NCBI GenBank assembly: GCA_965145485.1
Contig: CBCTCU010000012.1
Span: forward strand, 1-60,737
From: CABQCM01 sp965145485
Lineage (GTDB): Bacteria; Bacillota; Clostridia; Oscillospirales; Acutalibacteraceae
Reading direction: 5' to 3'
Length of the DNA stretch: 60,737 bases
Below, piece by piece: positions 26,892-35,038 of this stretch. Under the pieces are notes generated by a model. That model had not been told where the DNA came from. It did not search any database and saw nothing but the letters and a program-made list of their open reading frames with translations. Position 1 is the stretch's first letter. Every line of letters begins with the position of its first letter. Position numbers and translations under genes: made by a program.

Positions 26892-28679
26892 TTAATCGTC
26901 AAGATCGATGTCCGCTTTGAGCACCGCGCCGGTGGTCGCGTCGATTTCATAATCGTATTCGGTGCGTCCGGCATGGAATTCAATCTCATACACCACGCGG
27001 CCATCGTCCCGGTCAAGCTCGATTTGGTAACGGGAGATGTCGCTTTCGCTGACGCCCGCATGCTTGAGCGCTGTGGCTTTGGCCTCGGCCTCGCTCACCG
27101 CAACGTTGCCGGAGGCGCCTGGGGATACTACTGCTTGTTGGGAGCGCTGCGCTTTGAGCACCGCGCCGGTAGCAGCGTCGATCTCGTAATCAAATTCCAC
27201 GCCGTCGGCATAGAATTTAATTTCATACTTTTGCAGCCCGTCGTCATATTCCAGCTCATACCGGTAACCCGACACGCTGCTTTCGTTAACGCCCGCGTGC
27301 TCGAACGCCGCTGCTTTCGCCTGGGCTTCCGTGATGGTCGCCGACGCGCCGCCCTGATTGCCGCCATGCTGGGACTGCTCTGCTTTTAAAACCGCCCCGG
27401 TGGCAGCGTCGATCTCGTAATCGTATTCCACATTGCCTACATAAAACTCGATCTCGTATTTCAGCCTGCCGTCGTCCGAATCCATTTCCGACCGGTAGCC
27501 CGACACGCCGCTTTCGTCCACCCCCGCGTGCTGGAATGCCGCGGCCTTGGCCTCGGCCTCGCTGATAACGCCGGAGGATGCATTGCCCTGCGCGGGCGCG
27601 GACGATGGGGAGGTTGCCCCAGATGCGCTGGACGTAGCCGATTGCCCGGGTGCGCTGGAGGAATCCGAAGCGCCGGGCGTGCTGGTAACGCCGGAAGCAG
27701 GACGGTTCGCTTCTTTTTCCACCTTGACTACCGCGCCGGTCGAGGCGTTGATATCGTACTCGTACTCGGTCGTGCCGGCGTAAAATTCCACCTCATACAC
27801 CATGACGCCGTCCTCGGTGTCGAACTGGATGTGGACATAGGACGCATCGCTCTGTGCCACCCCTGCGTGGGCGAAAGCCGCCTGCATTGCTTCTTCACGG
27901 CTGATATAGGATGCAAGGCTGGTTTCCCCCGACTGCTCGAGCCCCTGCAGGGTCAGGCCGCGGGAATTGGCAATCAGCGTGATCTCTCCCACCGACAGCG
28001 GCGCCAGGGTTTCGGCCGCCAGGGTCGCGTCCTGGGCGGTCATTTCCCGGATGAGCGATGCCTTACCCAACGTAATCCCATACCGCTCGGCCATGGAGGC
28101 CAGCGCCTCGTCCTCGGTCACCAGCTGGCTGAGAATGGCGTAGCTGCCGTTGCCCAGCGCGCCGCTGACGTAGCCAGTGATCTTATCCTGCAGCGCCTGG
28201 TCGCCGTTTTGAAGTGATACGAGGATGGAATTCTGTGCGTCGCTCAAATAGCCGTTTTTCAGCATCGAGCCGATGATGGCGTTGACTGCAACGTCCAGAT
28301 TCACGCCCTCCAGTTCCATCGTGCCCAGAATGGTTTGCGCGTCGGTGTTCAGCGCGTCGGCCGCGACTACCTTTTCTTTCTCGTCCACCTCCAGCGAGAG
28401 GCTGGGGTTGACGTCCAGCGTGACAATGGGATCGATATGGTCGATTCTACCGCCGAAAAGGCCAAAGCCTACGGCGATGCAGACCGCCGCCACGCAGAGC
28501 GTGGCCGCCGCTGCAATCCAGGGGATAAAGCCTCTCTTTTTTTGAGGTTCTGCCTGTGTCATGGGAAGTATCCTGCCTTTCTCATTCTCGCAGGCGGTTA
28601 GGATGCCCTCTTTCAGATTGTCGGGAACCGCATGATGGACAGCCTCTTTCAAGCGCCGCTTCATCTGACGATGTTTCAT
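26892..28679 (-). CDS. RsgI-like anti-sigma factor with four PepSY repeats
   Basis: 595 residues. A cytoplasmic N-terminus (1-50) is followed by one membrane helix (about 52-75) and an RsgI-type region with TLDVNPSLSLEVDEKEKVV and ALNTDAQTIL. Outside there are four PepSY-like units of about 60 residues at roughly 258-322, 371-434, 449-510 and 527-590. Each has an 'EAxxxAxxHAGV...YEIEFYAG..EYDYEIDAxTGAV' pattern; a Ser/Ala/Pro linker separates the first from the rest. It should hold the adjacent ECF sigma factor inactive until an external signal is sensed. PepSY units bind or inhibit peptidases in other proteins, so the ligand could be a protease; this is inference. Its ATG starts one base after the sigma stop. 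Confidence 0.9.
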   Translation of the reverse strand: MKHRQMKRRLKEAVHHAVPDNLKEGILTACENEKGRILPMTQAEPQKKRGFIPWIAAAATLCVAAVCIAVGFGLFGGRIDHIDPIVTLDVNPSLSLEVDEKEKVVAADALNTDAQTILGTMELEGVNLDVAVNAIIGSMLKNGYLSDAQNSILVSLQNGDQALQDKITGYVSGALGNGSYAILSQLVTEDEALASMAERYGITLGKASLIREMTAQDATLAAETLAPLSVGEITLIANSRGLTLQGLEQSGETSLASYISREEAMQAAFAHAGVAQSDASYVHIQFDTEDGVMVYEVEFYAGTTEYEYDINASTGAVVKVEKEANRPASGVTSTPGASDSSSAPGQSATSSASGATSPSSAPAQGNASSGVISEAEAKAAAFQHAGVDESGVSGYRSEMDSDDGRLKYEIEFYVGNVEYDYEIDAATGAVLKAEQSQHGGNQGGASATITEAQAKAAAFEHAGVNESSVSGYRYELEYDDGLQKYEIKFYADGVEFDYEIDAATGAVLKAQRSQQAVVSPGASGNVAVSEAEAKATALKHAGVSESDISRYQIELDRDDGRVVYEIEFHAGRTEYDYEIDATTGAVLKADIDLDD

Positions 28680-28680
28680 C

Positions 28681-29247
28681 TCATTCCGCCTCCTTCAGCG
28701 CCCGTTTCAGCTTGGCGAGCGCTCTTGCGTATTTTGTGAGAACAGTGGATAACGGTAGACCGAGTACCTCGGCGCTTTCCCGATGCTTCAAGCCGCCGAC
28801 CACATGCAGCATCACCACTTGCCGCTCCTTTTCGTCCAGCGCCTGAAGGACAGCTTGGAGCATCCAGGCGTCCTCCGCTGTGAAGGCCGGGTTCTCGCTT
28901 AGCGCCTTTTCCAGATCCTCAAAAGCGAACACTTCGCCGCTTTGACGCTTGCGCAGGATGCTCATCGACAGGTTCCGGGCGATGGTGAGAATCCATGCCA
29001 TCGGCTTGCCCTCGGCCCGGTATCCGGTTGCGCCCTGATAAATCCGGAGGTAGGTGTCCTGCAGAACATCCTCCGCGTCATGCGCATTTTTGAGCAGCGA
29101 TAGGACGAATCCGTACACGGCTGCATGCGTACCGTCGTACAGCTCTCCCAACGCTCCGGACCTTCCGAGACCGATTTGATGAATCTGCTCCTCCAGCTTC
29201 GCCGGGTCGGGAGATTCGGCCGTCGGGACGGATAGGAAAAGCAGCAT
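28681..29247 (-). CDS. ECF-type RNA polymerase sigma factor
   Basis: 188 residues. Sigma region 2 is seen as GELYDGTHAAVYGFVLSLLK then DAEDVLQDTYLRIYQ; region 4 as LDEKERQVVMLHVVGGLKH then LGLPLSTVLTKYARALAKLK. The start at 29247 follows AGGAGG by six bases; longer upstream reading is non-coding spacer. It is the first gene of a two-gene unit with its anti-sigma factor. An ECF-like promoter lies 34 bp upstream, implying autoregulation. Confidence 0.93.
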   Translation of the reverse strand: MLLFLSVPTAESPDPAKLEEQIHQIGLGRSGALGELYDGTHAAVYGFVLSLLKNAHDAEDVLQDTYLRIYQGATGYRAEGKPMAWILTIARNLSMSILRKRQSGEVFAFEDLEKALSENPAFTAEDAWMLQAVLQALDEKERQVVMLHVVGGLKHRESAEVLGLPLSTVLTKYARALAKLKRALKEAE

Positions 29248-29280
29248 GGTTATCCTCCTGTTCACCCTATTAACGCTTAG

Positions 29281-29305
29281 CACGGGCGTTTTATCCCACG
29301 GGTTT
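29281..29305 (-). promoter_or_regulatory. Possible ECF-dependent promoter of the sigma factor gene
   Basis: On the minus strand AAACC, 16 bp, CGTG, resembling the SigW-type pattern TGAAAC-N16-CGTA. It is well placed for the sigma gene and would give positive autoregulation. Pattern match only. Confidence 0.45.
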
Positions 29306-29835
29306 AAATTTTTTTGCAAACTTTTGAAAGCCGAAGCGCTCGCTCCGGCTTTGCTATTGTCGACTCCAGGGAGATGGGGCCTGCCGCCAGGGTGTGGGGA
29401 GCGTCGCGCTCCCACACGGCGGCCCGAAAGGGATTGCTTGCGAAGGCCTGCCGGACGGCGGGTATCGGCCGTCGAGCCGTGCGCCGAGATCGGGAAAAGG
29501 GAAGCCGTCCGCAAAACAGCATGGTAACACCCGGCATCCGGCACAGGGCATCCAGCCGGCCCAATGCCTGAGTGCGCAGTGCCCAGCAACGCGGTTACTG
29601 CGCCGGTTTTTCGTGCGGCTGCGCCGTCATCATCCCATACCATCGTGGCGCCCTGTTTTTTCGAGCAAACCCACCCCTGGCACAGGTGGGGACGGTCCCG
29701 CCCATGGCGCGTACACAGGGGGCGGCCGCTCGAGCCGCTCACACCGCTCGCCGTTTTTGCTTTCCAAATGCGGGCGTCTACGTTATGCGAGGCCCCGGTG
29801 AATCCATTCCCGCCCGGCGTAATCCAGGTCGGGGA
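29306..29835. other. Non-coding spacer between the sigma and TSCPD genes
   Basis: GC-rich sequence. An AAAGCCG...CGGCTTT hairpin near 29330-29356 (AGCG/CGCT inner stem) could end a minus-strand transcript. No gene with a ribosome site is seen. Confidence 0.55.
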
Positions 29836-30090
29836 CTATGCCTGCTGCTCCAGCGCCTGCTCGAGGGCGAGGCTCAGCTGGTCGGGGCAGGAGGTGGACT
29901 TAAAGCCGCAGCGGATTCCCTTCAGCTTGGCAATCGCTTCCTGGGCTGGCATGCCCTCGACCAATGCGGCGATTCCCTGCAGGTTCCCGTTGCAGCCGCC
30001 CTGGAATTCCACGTGACGAATAATGCCGTCCTCCAATTCGAGGCGAATGGCGGACGAGCAGGTGCCTTTGGTTCTATAATCGTATTTCAT
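29836..30090 (-). CDS. TSCPD domain protein
   Basis: 84 residues, a complete small TSCPD protein (TIGR03905-like). Conserved cysteines occur in KGTCSSAIR, GGCNGN, IRCG and the family motif STSCPDQL. The same domain forms the C-terminal tail of some class II ribonucleotide reductases; the stand-alone form has no established role, though metal binding by its cysteines is plausible. It is a single gene. The ATG is preceded by AAAGGATGAAACACC. Confidence 0.88.
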   Translation of the reverse strand: MKYDYRTKGTCSSAIRLELEDGIIRHVEFQGGCNGNLQGIAALVEGMPAQEAIAKLKGIRCGFKSTSCPDQLSLALEQALEQQA

Positions 30091-30394
30091 GGTGTTTCAT
30101 CCTTTGTTTCCGTTTTGATGGTATGAATGGTATCGTTGCGCATACCCTAAAGTGCAAAATACCTTTACCCTCTCATGTTATTATACTGTTCGTCCGACGC
30201 CTTGTCAACGTGCTGCGCACCCGATGATGGATGCATTTTTTCGCCCCCAGGAAATTGGCTGGGAAGTATGGCCTCCACCTACCCATGCGCAGGAAGGATA
30301 TCCATGATAGCTTGTTAATGGGTCACGGGATATCCTGGCCGCACCGCGTGGTAAAGCCCCGATGAATGTTGAAATAAAAAATACAAAATACCTA
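30091..30394. other. Spacer between the TSCPD and PadR genes
   Basis: Contains the divergent control regions of the two flanking genes. No gene, repeat or strong hairpin is seen before the PadR promoter. Confidence 0.5.
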
Positions 30395-30429
30395 TTGACA
30401 CATAATACTATGTGGTGTATAGTATTATG
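30395..30429 (+). promoter_or_regulatory. PadR operon promoter with overlapping operator
   Basis: TTGACA at 30395, 17 bp, TATAGT at 30418. A perfect inverted repeat CATAATACTA / TAGTATTATG (30401-30410 and 30420-30429, 9-bp gap) fills the spacer and covers the -10. ATACT-N-AGTAT dyads are typical PadR operators, so the operon very likely represses itself. Confidence 0.85.
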
Positions 30430-30447
30430 CGAAAGGGGGCATTGGCT

Positions 30448-30771
30448 TTGGACACCCAACTCAAACGCGGTATCGTCGAGGTCTGCGTATTGGCGGCTCT
30501 TTTGCGAAAGGATTCTTACGGGTATCAAATTGTCAAAGATTTAGCGGATATCATCGATATTTCCGAGTCGACCCTATATCCGATTTTAAAGCGGCTGGAG
30601 GCCAACCGAAGCCTTGAGGTCTATTCGGTAGAACACAATGGGAGACTGCGCAAATATTATCACATTACCGCCGATGGAAGGGAAAAAATCGCCGCCTTTG
30701 TTGAGGAGTGGAAAACCGCAATGGATGCGTATGAATTTATCAAAGGAGAGATCGAGGATGACCAAGCTTGA
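30448..30771 (+). CDS. PadR family transcriptional regulator
   Basis: 107 residues, the usual PadR-s1 size. The N-terminal winged helix contains QLKRGIVEVCVLAALLRK, YGYQIV and STLYPILKRLE, then the wing RLRKYYHITADGREK. The start is taken as TTG at 30448, eight bases after AAAGGGGG, giving the family-typical beginning 'MDTQLKRG'; an ATG at 30427 lies inside the operator. It overlaps the next gene by 14 bp and heads a PadR-DUF1700-DUF4097 operon, an arrangement common in Firmicutes. Confidence 0.93.
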   Translation: MDTQLKRGIVEVCVLAALLRKDSYGYQIVKDLADIIDISESTLYPILKRLEANRSLEVYSVEHNGRLRKYYHITADGREKIAAFVEEWKTAMDAYEFIKGEIEDDQA

Positions 30772-31363
30772 ATTTCAGGCCGCGCTGGCCGGGCGGCTGA
30801 CCGGCCTGCCGGATGAGGAGCGGCAGAAGTCCATTGATTTTTATATGGAAATGATCGACGACCGTCTGGAAGAAGGAATGAGCGAGGAGGAGGCGGTAGC
30901 CAGCCTGGAGCCGGTCGAGGTGATTGCACGGGAAATCCTATGTGACCAGCCTCTCAGCGACCTGCTGCGCGCCCGGGCAAGCGGACTGGATGGGGGTAAG
31001 AAGCGCAGCGCGCTGCAAACCACCCTTTTGATTCTGGGTTTCCCGCTTTGGTTTCCGCTGCTGCTGACGGCAGTGATCCTGGTTTTGTGTTTGTATCTGA
31101 TCATCTGGTGCCTGATTGTTGTAGTGTATGCCGTGGTGGCGGCATTGGGGCTGTCGGCCCTGGCCGCTGTGGTGGCCGGTTTTGTTTTTGTAGCGTCACA
31201 TCCGGCCTCCTGCCTGTTTTGTATCGGCGTGGGCGCGGTTTTGGCCGGGCTTTGCATATTTGCCTTCTTTGGTTCGCGGGTTTTGTCCCTTTGGTTGATA
31301 CAAGGGACTGTCCGGCTGGGACGCTGGATCAAATCCCTGCTCGTTCGAAAGGAGCGTTCTTAA
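30758..31363 (+). CDS. DUF1700 family membrane protein
   Basis: 201 residues. The N-terminal 80 residues have the DUF1700 pattern (MTKLEFQAALAGRL, PDEERQKSIDFYMEMIDDR, MSEEEAVASLEPVEVIAREI); the rest is three to four hydrophobic helices. The start ATG lies inside the PadR coding end with AAAGGAGAG upstream. Partner of the PadR regulator and of the following DUF4097 protein; these operons are thought to respond to envelope conditions, but the activity is unknown. Confidence 0.9.
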   Translation: MTKLEFQAALAGRLTGLPDEERQKSIDFYMEMIDDRLEEGMSEEEAVASLEPVEVIAREILCDQPLSDLLRARASGLDGGKKRSALQTTLLILGFPLWFPLLLTAVILVLCLYLIIWCLIVVVYAVVAALGLSALAAVVAGFVFVASHPASCLFCIGVGAVLAGLCIFAFFGSRVLSLWLIQGTVRLGRWIKSLLVRKERS

Positions 31364-32362
31364 ATGAAACGATACCGTAAAGCACTCATGATTGCCGCTG
31401 CGATCAGCATTGCGGCCGGTTTGGCGCTTTGTGCGGCCGCTTACGCTATGGTTGGCGGAGACTTTTCCAAGCTTAGCACCACGCCGCCTTATGAGGAAAA
31501 AAGCGTTTCGTATTCGGCCGATGAGCTTACTGCCATCACCCTGCTCGACCGAAATACCTCCGTGCGGCTGGAGCCATCGGAAGATCAGCAAGTCCACATC
31601 ACCTATTATGAAAACGAAGCGGAGCAATATCATTGCTCGGTCTCGGCCGGCGAGCTTCGGGTGGAGAAGGTGGAATTGGGCGGCTGGACGAACCATGCAG
31701 GGTTGAATTTTCATTTTCAAGATGCCTCGGTCGTTATAGCGGTACCGCAGCACTATGCAGGGGCAATTTTACTGAGTACCACCAACGCCCCGGTCACAGT
31801 GGCCGACCTTGATTTGCAGGAGGATCTATCGGTACAAACGACCAACAACGACATTCAGATCGGTACGGTCCGCTGCACGGGGAGCTTGTATGCGCAGACC
31901 TCCCATGGACAGGTTGCGCTCCATGGGGTGACGGCCGCATCCATCCAAACCGGCACGTCCAATCACTCCATCGATGCCACGCAGATCGAAACGGCCGGTG
32001 ATCTTGTGTTGACCACGTCCAATGGCGCGATTGACCTTGACGGCGTACAAGCCGGCAGTTTAACTGCCCAATCCAGCAATCATGCTCTGCGTGCCGATAA
32101 CGTCGCCGCGCAGGGAAGGCTGGAGCTTCGCAGCACCAATGGGACGATTCACCTCGAGCAGGTCGTTCCCGGCCAGGCTATCGAGCTGGTGACCACGAAC
32201 GGCGCGATTGAGGGAACCATCCTCGACCGTTTGGAGCAGTATACCATTGAAAGCACAACGACCCATGGGGACAGCAACCTGCCCAATCAGTACAGCGGCG
32301 GCTCCAAAAGCCTGGTTGCCCGCACGACCAATGGGGATATTGCGATTGACTTTCTTGGCTGA
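31364..32362 (+). CDS. DUF4097 family beta-helix-type protein
   Basis: 332 residues. One N-terminal membrane helix or signal anchor (about 8-29), then an extracytoplasmic series of about 20-residue beta-strand repeats of the type 'LxxxTTNGxIxLxxV' (for instance LVLTTSNGAIDLDGV and LELRSTNGTIHLEQV). This is the DUF4097/adhesin-like repeat fold. Its ATG directly follows the stop of the DUF1700 gene, showing translational coupling. The role is unknown. Confidence 0.9.
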   Translation: MKRYRKALMIAAAISIAAGLALCAAAYAMVGGDFSKLSTTPPYEEKSVSYSADELTAITLLDRNTSVRLEPSEDQQVHITYYENEAEQYHCSVSAGELRVEKVELGGWTNHAGLNFHFQDASVVIAVPQHYAGAILLSTTNAPVTVADLDLQEDLSVQTTNNDIQIGTVRCTGSLYAQTSHGQVALHGVTAASIQTGTSNHSIDATQIETAGDLVLTTSNGAIDLDGVQAGSLTAQSSNHALRADNVAAQGRLELRSTNGTIHLEQVVPGQAIELVTTNGAIEGTILDRLEQYTIESTTTHGDSNLPNQYSGGSKSLVARTTNGDIAIDFLG

Positions 32363-32376
32363 TCCTATCTGCAGCC

Positions 32377-32407
32377 GGGGCCGGGCTTTGCTCGGCCCCG
32401 TTTTTTT
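32377..32407 (+). terminator. Terminator of the PadR operon
   Basis: GGGGCCGGGC and CTCGGCCCC with a short TTTG loop, followed by eight T, 14 bp after the stop. Confidence 0.92.
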
Positions 32408-32595
32408 GTATCCACTGCGCGTGCGTGTGCTGCCATCCTTAATATCCATACCACGACCGCCTTTGGAGGGTCGTCGGTTATCGTCCTGTGTGGGTGGGCC
32501 GAGGGCCGTGCCGCTGCGGTATCTTGCCAAGCAGGCGCCATGATAGCGGCAAAACAGCGGATGCACTTAAAATTCAGAATTATAATGGAATATTA

Positions 32596-32624
32596 TTGAA
32601 AATTGAGCCGTATTTTGCTATACT
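32596..32624 (+). promoter_or_regulatory. Sigma-A promoter of the MutM-like gene
   Basis: TTGAAA, 17 bp, TATACT, ending 69 bp before the start codon. The rest of the 331-bp spacer is the terminator above and featureless sequence. Confidence 0.75.
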
Positions 32625-32693
32625 GTCCTTGGATTGGGAAATAGACCTTTGGCCGGTTCCGCGATCCCAAAACCATTAAAGGAGGAATTCCGC

Positions 32694-33518
32694 ATGATTG
32701 AACTACCCGAAGGATATCTATTGGCCGATGAAATGGACAAGCAGCTCAAGAACAAAACAATCGTCAGCGCCATTGCCAACGCTTCCCCTCACGCTTACGC
32801 GTTTTATGAGGGCGACCCGGCGGAGTACAAAGAGAAGTTTTCCGGGCGCCGGGTGGAGGGAGCTTATTCCTACGGCGGCAAGGTGCATCTTGCGATGAGC
32901 GGCGAGGCGGAATTTTTCTTTGCCGACGGCATTGTGTTCCGGTACCTGGAACCGGGTGCGAAGCTGCCCAAAAAGCATCAGCTATGCCTGGAATTTGAGG
33001 ACGGCTCCCATCTGACCTGCGGCGTGCGTATGTATGGCAATTTGCAGGGCTATGTGGGAAAGTATGAAAACGGCTACGACGAGGTCGCACGCACCAAGCC
33101 CTCCCCTTTGTCGGAGGATTTTACCATGGAATATTTTGAGTCGCTGCGCAAAAGCCTGCCCAAGAAAAAGTACTCGGTCAAAGCCTTTCTTGCTTCCGAG
33201 CAGCGCATTCCCGGGTTGGGCAACGGCGTTCTGCAGGATATTCTGTTTGACGCCGGCATCCGCCCGAAACGGGACATGGCGACGGTCACCGACGCGCAGA
33301 TGGAGCAGTTGTGGACGTCGGTGCGCCGTGTGCTCTCCGCCATGACCGAGCAAAAGGGGCGGGACGTCGAAACAGATCTCTATGGCAAAGAGGGGGGCTA
33401 CAAGACCCTGATGAGCAAAAATACCTACGCTTTTCCCTGCCCGCGCTGCGGCGGCCCCATCACCCGGGAAGCCTTCATGGGGGGCAGCGTCTATTACTGT
33501 GCCCATTGCCAGATATGA
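32694..33518 (+). CDS. Fpg/Nei (MutM-like) family protein without the catalytic Pro2
   Basis: 274 residues, the size of formamidopyrimidine-DNA glycosylase. The C-terminal zinc finger C-x2-C-x16-C-x2-C (CPRCGGPITREAF, then YYCAHC) and the helix-two-turn-helix region EQRIPGLGNGVLQDILFDAG are intact. The N-terminus reads MIELPEGYLL, so the Pro that is the Schiff-base nucleophile of Fpg/Nei at position 2 is Ile; Glu3 is kept. The start is fixed by AAAGGAGGAATTCCGC directly before the ATG. Fpg-type chemistry is therefore doubtful; it may bind DNA or nick by another residue. Confidence 0.85.
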   Translation: MIELPEGYLLADEMDKQLKNKTIVSAIANASPHAYAFYEGDPAEYKEKFSGRRVEGAYSYGGKVHLAMSGEAEFFFADGIVFRYLEPGAKLPKKHQLCLEFEDGSHLTCGVRMYGNLQGYVGKYENGYDEVARTKPSPLSEDFTMEYFESLRKSLPKKKYSVKAFLASEQRIPGLGNGVLQDILFDAGIRPKRDMATVTDAQMEQLWTSVRRVLSAMTEQKGRDVETDLYGKEGGYKTLMSKNTYAFPCPRCGGPITREAFMGGSVYYCAHCQI

Positions 33519-33663
33519 CAGGGCGCGCAGCGCCGCTGCCATGCGTTGGCAGCATGGCGTGGCAGAGACCGGTTGGCAGCCGGTGTGAAGCGTTGCTTTC
33601 ACCCTTTAAGGGCCGCGTTTGCCAGTGGATGAAAAGAAAGATTCCTTCCCCATGCATGGGTAC

Positions 33664-33699
33664 AACCCCTCCTTGCATAGATAGTAGCAAGGAGGGGTT
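33664..33699 (+). promoter_or_regulatory. Hairpin sequestering the Shine-Dalgarno of the deacetylase gene
   Basis: Perfect 13-bp arms, AACCCCTCCTTGC (33664-33676) and GCAAGGAGGGGTT (33687-33699), with a 10-nt loop. The right arm contains the AAGGAGG ribosome site of the gene starting at 33704, so the folded RNA would hide it. There is no T run for transcription termination. Confidence 0.75.
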
Positions 33700-33703
33700 T
33701 GTC

Positions 33704-34564
33704 ATGCGTAAAATGAGTTATATGATTATTACCAGGGGCAAGCTGGTGACGGCGGCGGTGCTCCTGCTGGCGGTGGCCTTTGTCCTCACGGCGGTGTCGG
33801 TCGGCCGCCCGGCGGTGTCGGCTTCGGCCTCCAAGCGGCTGCTTCCCATCTATTGCACCGAGCAGCCCGAAAAAACGGTATCCATCTCCTTTGACGCGGC
33901 GTGGGGCGCGGAGGACACCCAGATGCTCATTGACATCATGGCGGAATATGACGTCAAAGCCACCTTTTTCGTCGTGGGCGAATGGGTGGACAAATACCCC
34001 GACTCGGTCAAGGCGCTGCATGACGCCGGCCATGAGATCATGAATCACTCCGACACCCATCCCCACATGACCAACCTGTCGCGCGAGGATATGGTCAAGG
34101 AGATCAATGCTTGCAACGATAAGATTGAGGCCATCACCGGCGTACGCCCCATCCTGCTTCGGCCTCCCTACGGCGATTATAACAACGCCCTCATTGAGGT
34201 GCTGGATGAAATGGGGATGTATGGCATCCAGTGGGATGTGGATTCGCTCGACTGGAAAGGGCTGTCCGCTCCCGAAATCGCCAAACGGGTGACCAGCAAG
34301 GTCGGCAGTGGGTCGATCGTGCTGTTCCACAACGCGGCCGAGCACACCCCCGAGGCCCTGCCCGACATCATCAAGACCCTCAAAGACGACGGCTACCAAT
34401 TCGTCAAAATCTCCGAGCAGATTTACCGCGACAACTATACTATCGATCACGAGGGACGCCAGCATCCGGCGGCGACCGAAACCCAAAGCCTTCCGGCCTC
34501 GCAGGAGGCCACCGCCTGGAACGCGGGGCCGGCCGTGCGGGAGAAAAGGGTCGTCCAATTCTGA
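33704..34564 (+). CDS. PdaB-like polysaccharide deacetylase
   Basis: 286 residues. One N-terminal membrane helix (about 15-33) and a NodB-homology domain. Motif 1 reads SFDAAWGAEDT, as in the sporulation deacetylase PdaB rather than the TFDDGP of generic members; motif 2 is HSDTHPHMT (metal His residues), motif 3 RPPYGDYN, and the later motifs DVDSLDW and IVLFHN follow. A Gln/Thr-rich tail ends the protein. It probably acts on cell-wall or spore-cortex glycan. The ATG is preceded by AAGGAGG within a hairpin. Confidence 0.88.
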   Translation: MRKMSYMIITRGKLVTAAVLLLAVAFVLTAVSVGRPAVSASASKRLLPIYCTEQPEKTVSISFDAAWGAEDTQMLIDIMAEYDVKATFFVVGEWVDKYPDSVKALHDAGHEIMNHSDTHPHMTNLSREDMVKEINACNDKIEAITGVRPILLRPPYGDYNNALIEVLDEMGMYGIQWDVDSLDWKGLSAPEIAKRVTSKVGSGSIVLFHNAAEHTPEALPDIIKTLKDDGYQFVKISEQIYRDNYTIDHEGRQHPAATETQSLPASQEATAWNAGPAVREKRVVQF

Positions 34565-35038
34565 AAGAAAGGCCATTGAGAATTTGCCCTTTGCGTCGCG
34601 CTTCCAGAAATCACCTGTTCGCACACTCTTCCTCTAAAAAACCAAGCGAATCCATAAGCCGCCCCGGCTGCATGCAGCCGGGGCGGCGTGTGCGCTCTTT
34701 TGAGCCATGGCCAGCGGATAGGGCGTCATGCGGTGGACGGCCCTGGCTCCCTGTGGCCATCAGCCGGCCGGGATGACGGCATAGGCGATGCATTGTGTCT
34801 TCAACGCTACCAGGGAGTGTTCAGACTTGGCTTTCAGAATAAAGCGCGAGGCCAGCGGAAAATCCGGTTTGCCTATTTGGCAAGCGACCATCATCCGATT
34901 ACCGCCAGCGGAGCATGCTGCGTCATCGTTCCATGCTGCGTGCGCCCGGGTGGACGCAAATGGACGCTATGCTAGACGCTGAAAAGGGCCCCTTTTTGAA
35001 AGCCCCGCAGGTACCTGGGGCCAGTTGGCGATACAGCC
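34565..35038. other. Non-coding spacer with a 30-bp perfect palindrome
   Basis: At 34658-34687 there is a loop-free palindrome with the core GGCTGCATGCAGCC extended by GCCGCCCC arms. It could terminate the deacetylase transcript (CTCTTTTG follows at a distance), and its core equals the core of the 40-bp repeat at 51 kb. Near 34914-34950 ATGCTGCGT occurs twice. No gene is seen. Confidence 0.55.
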
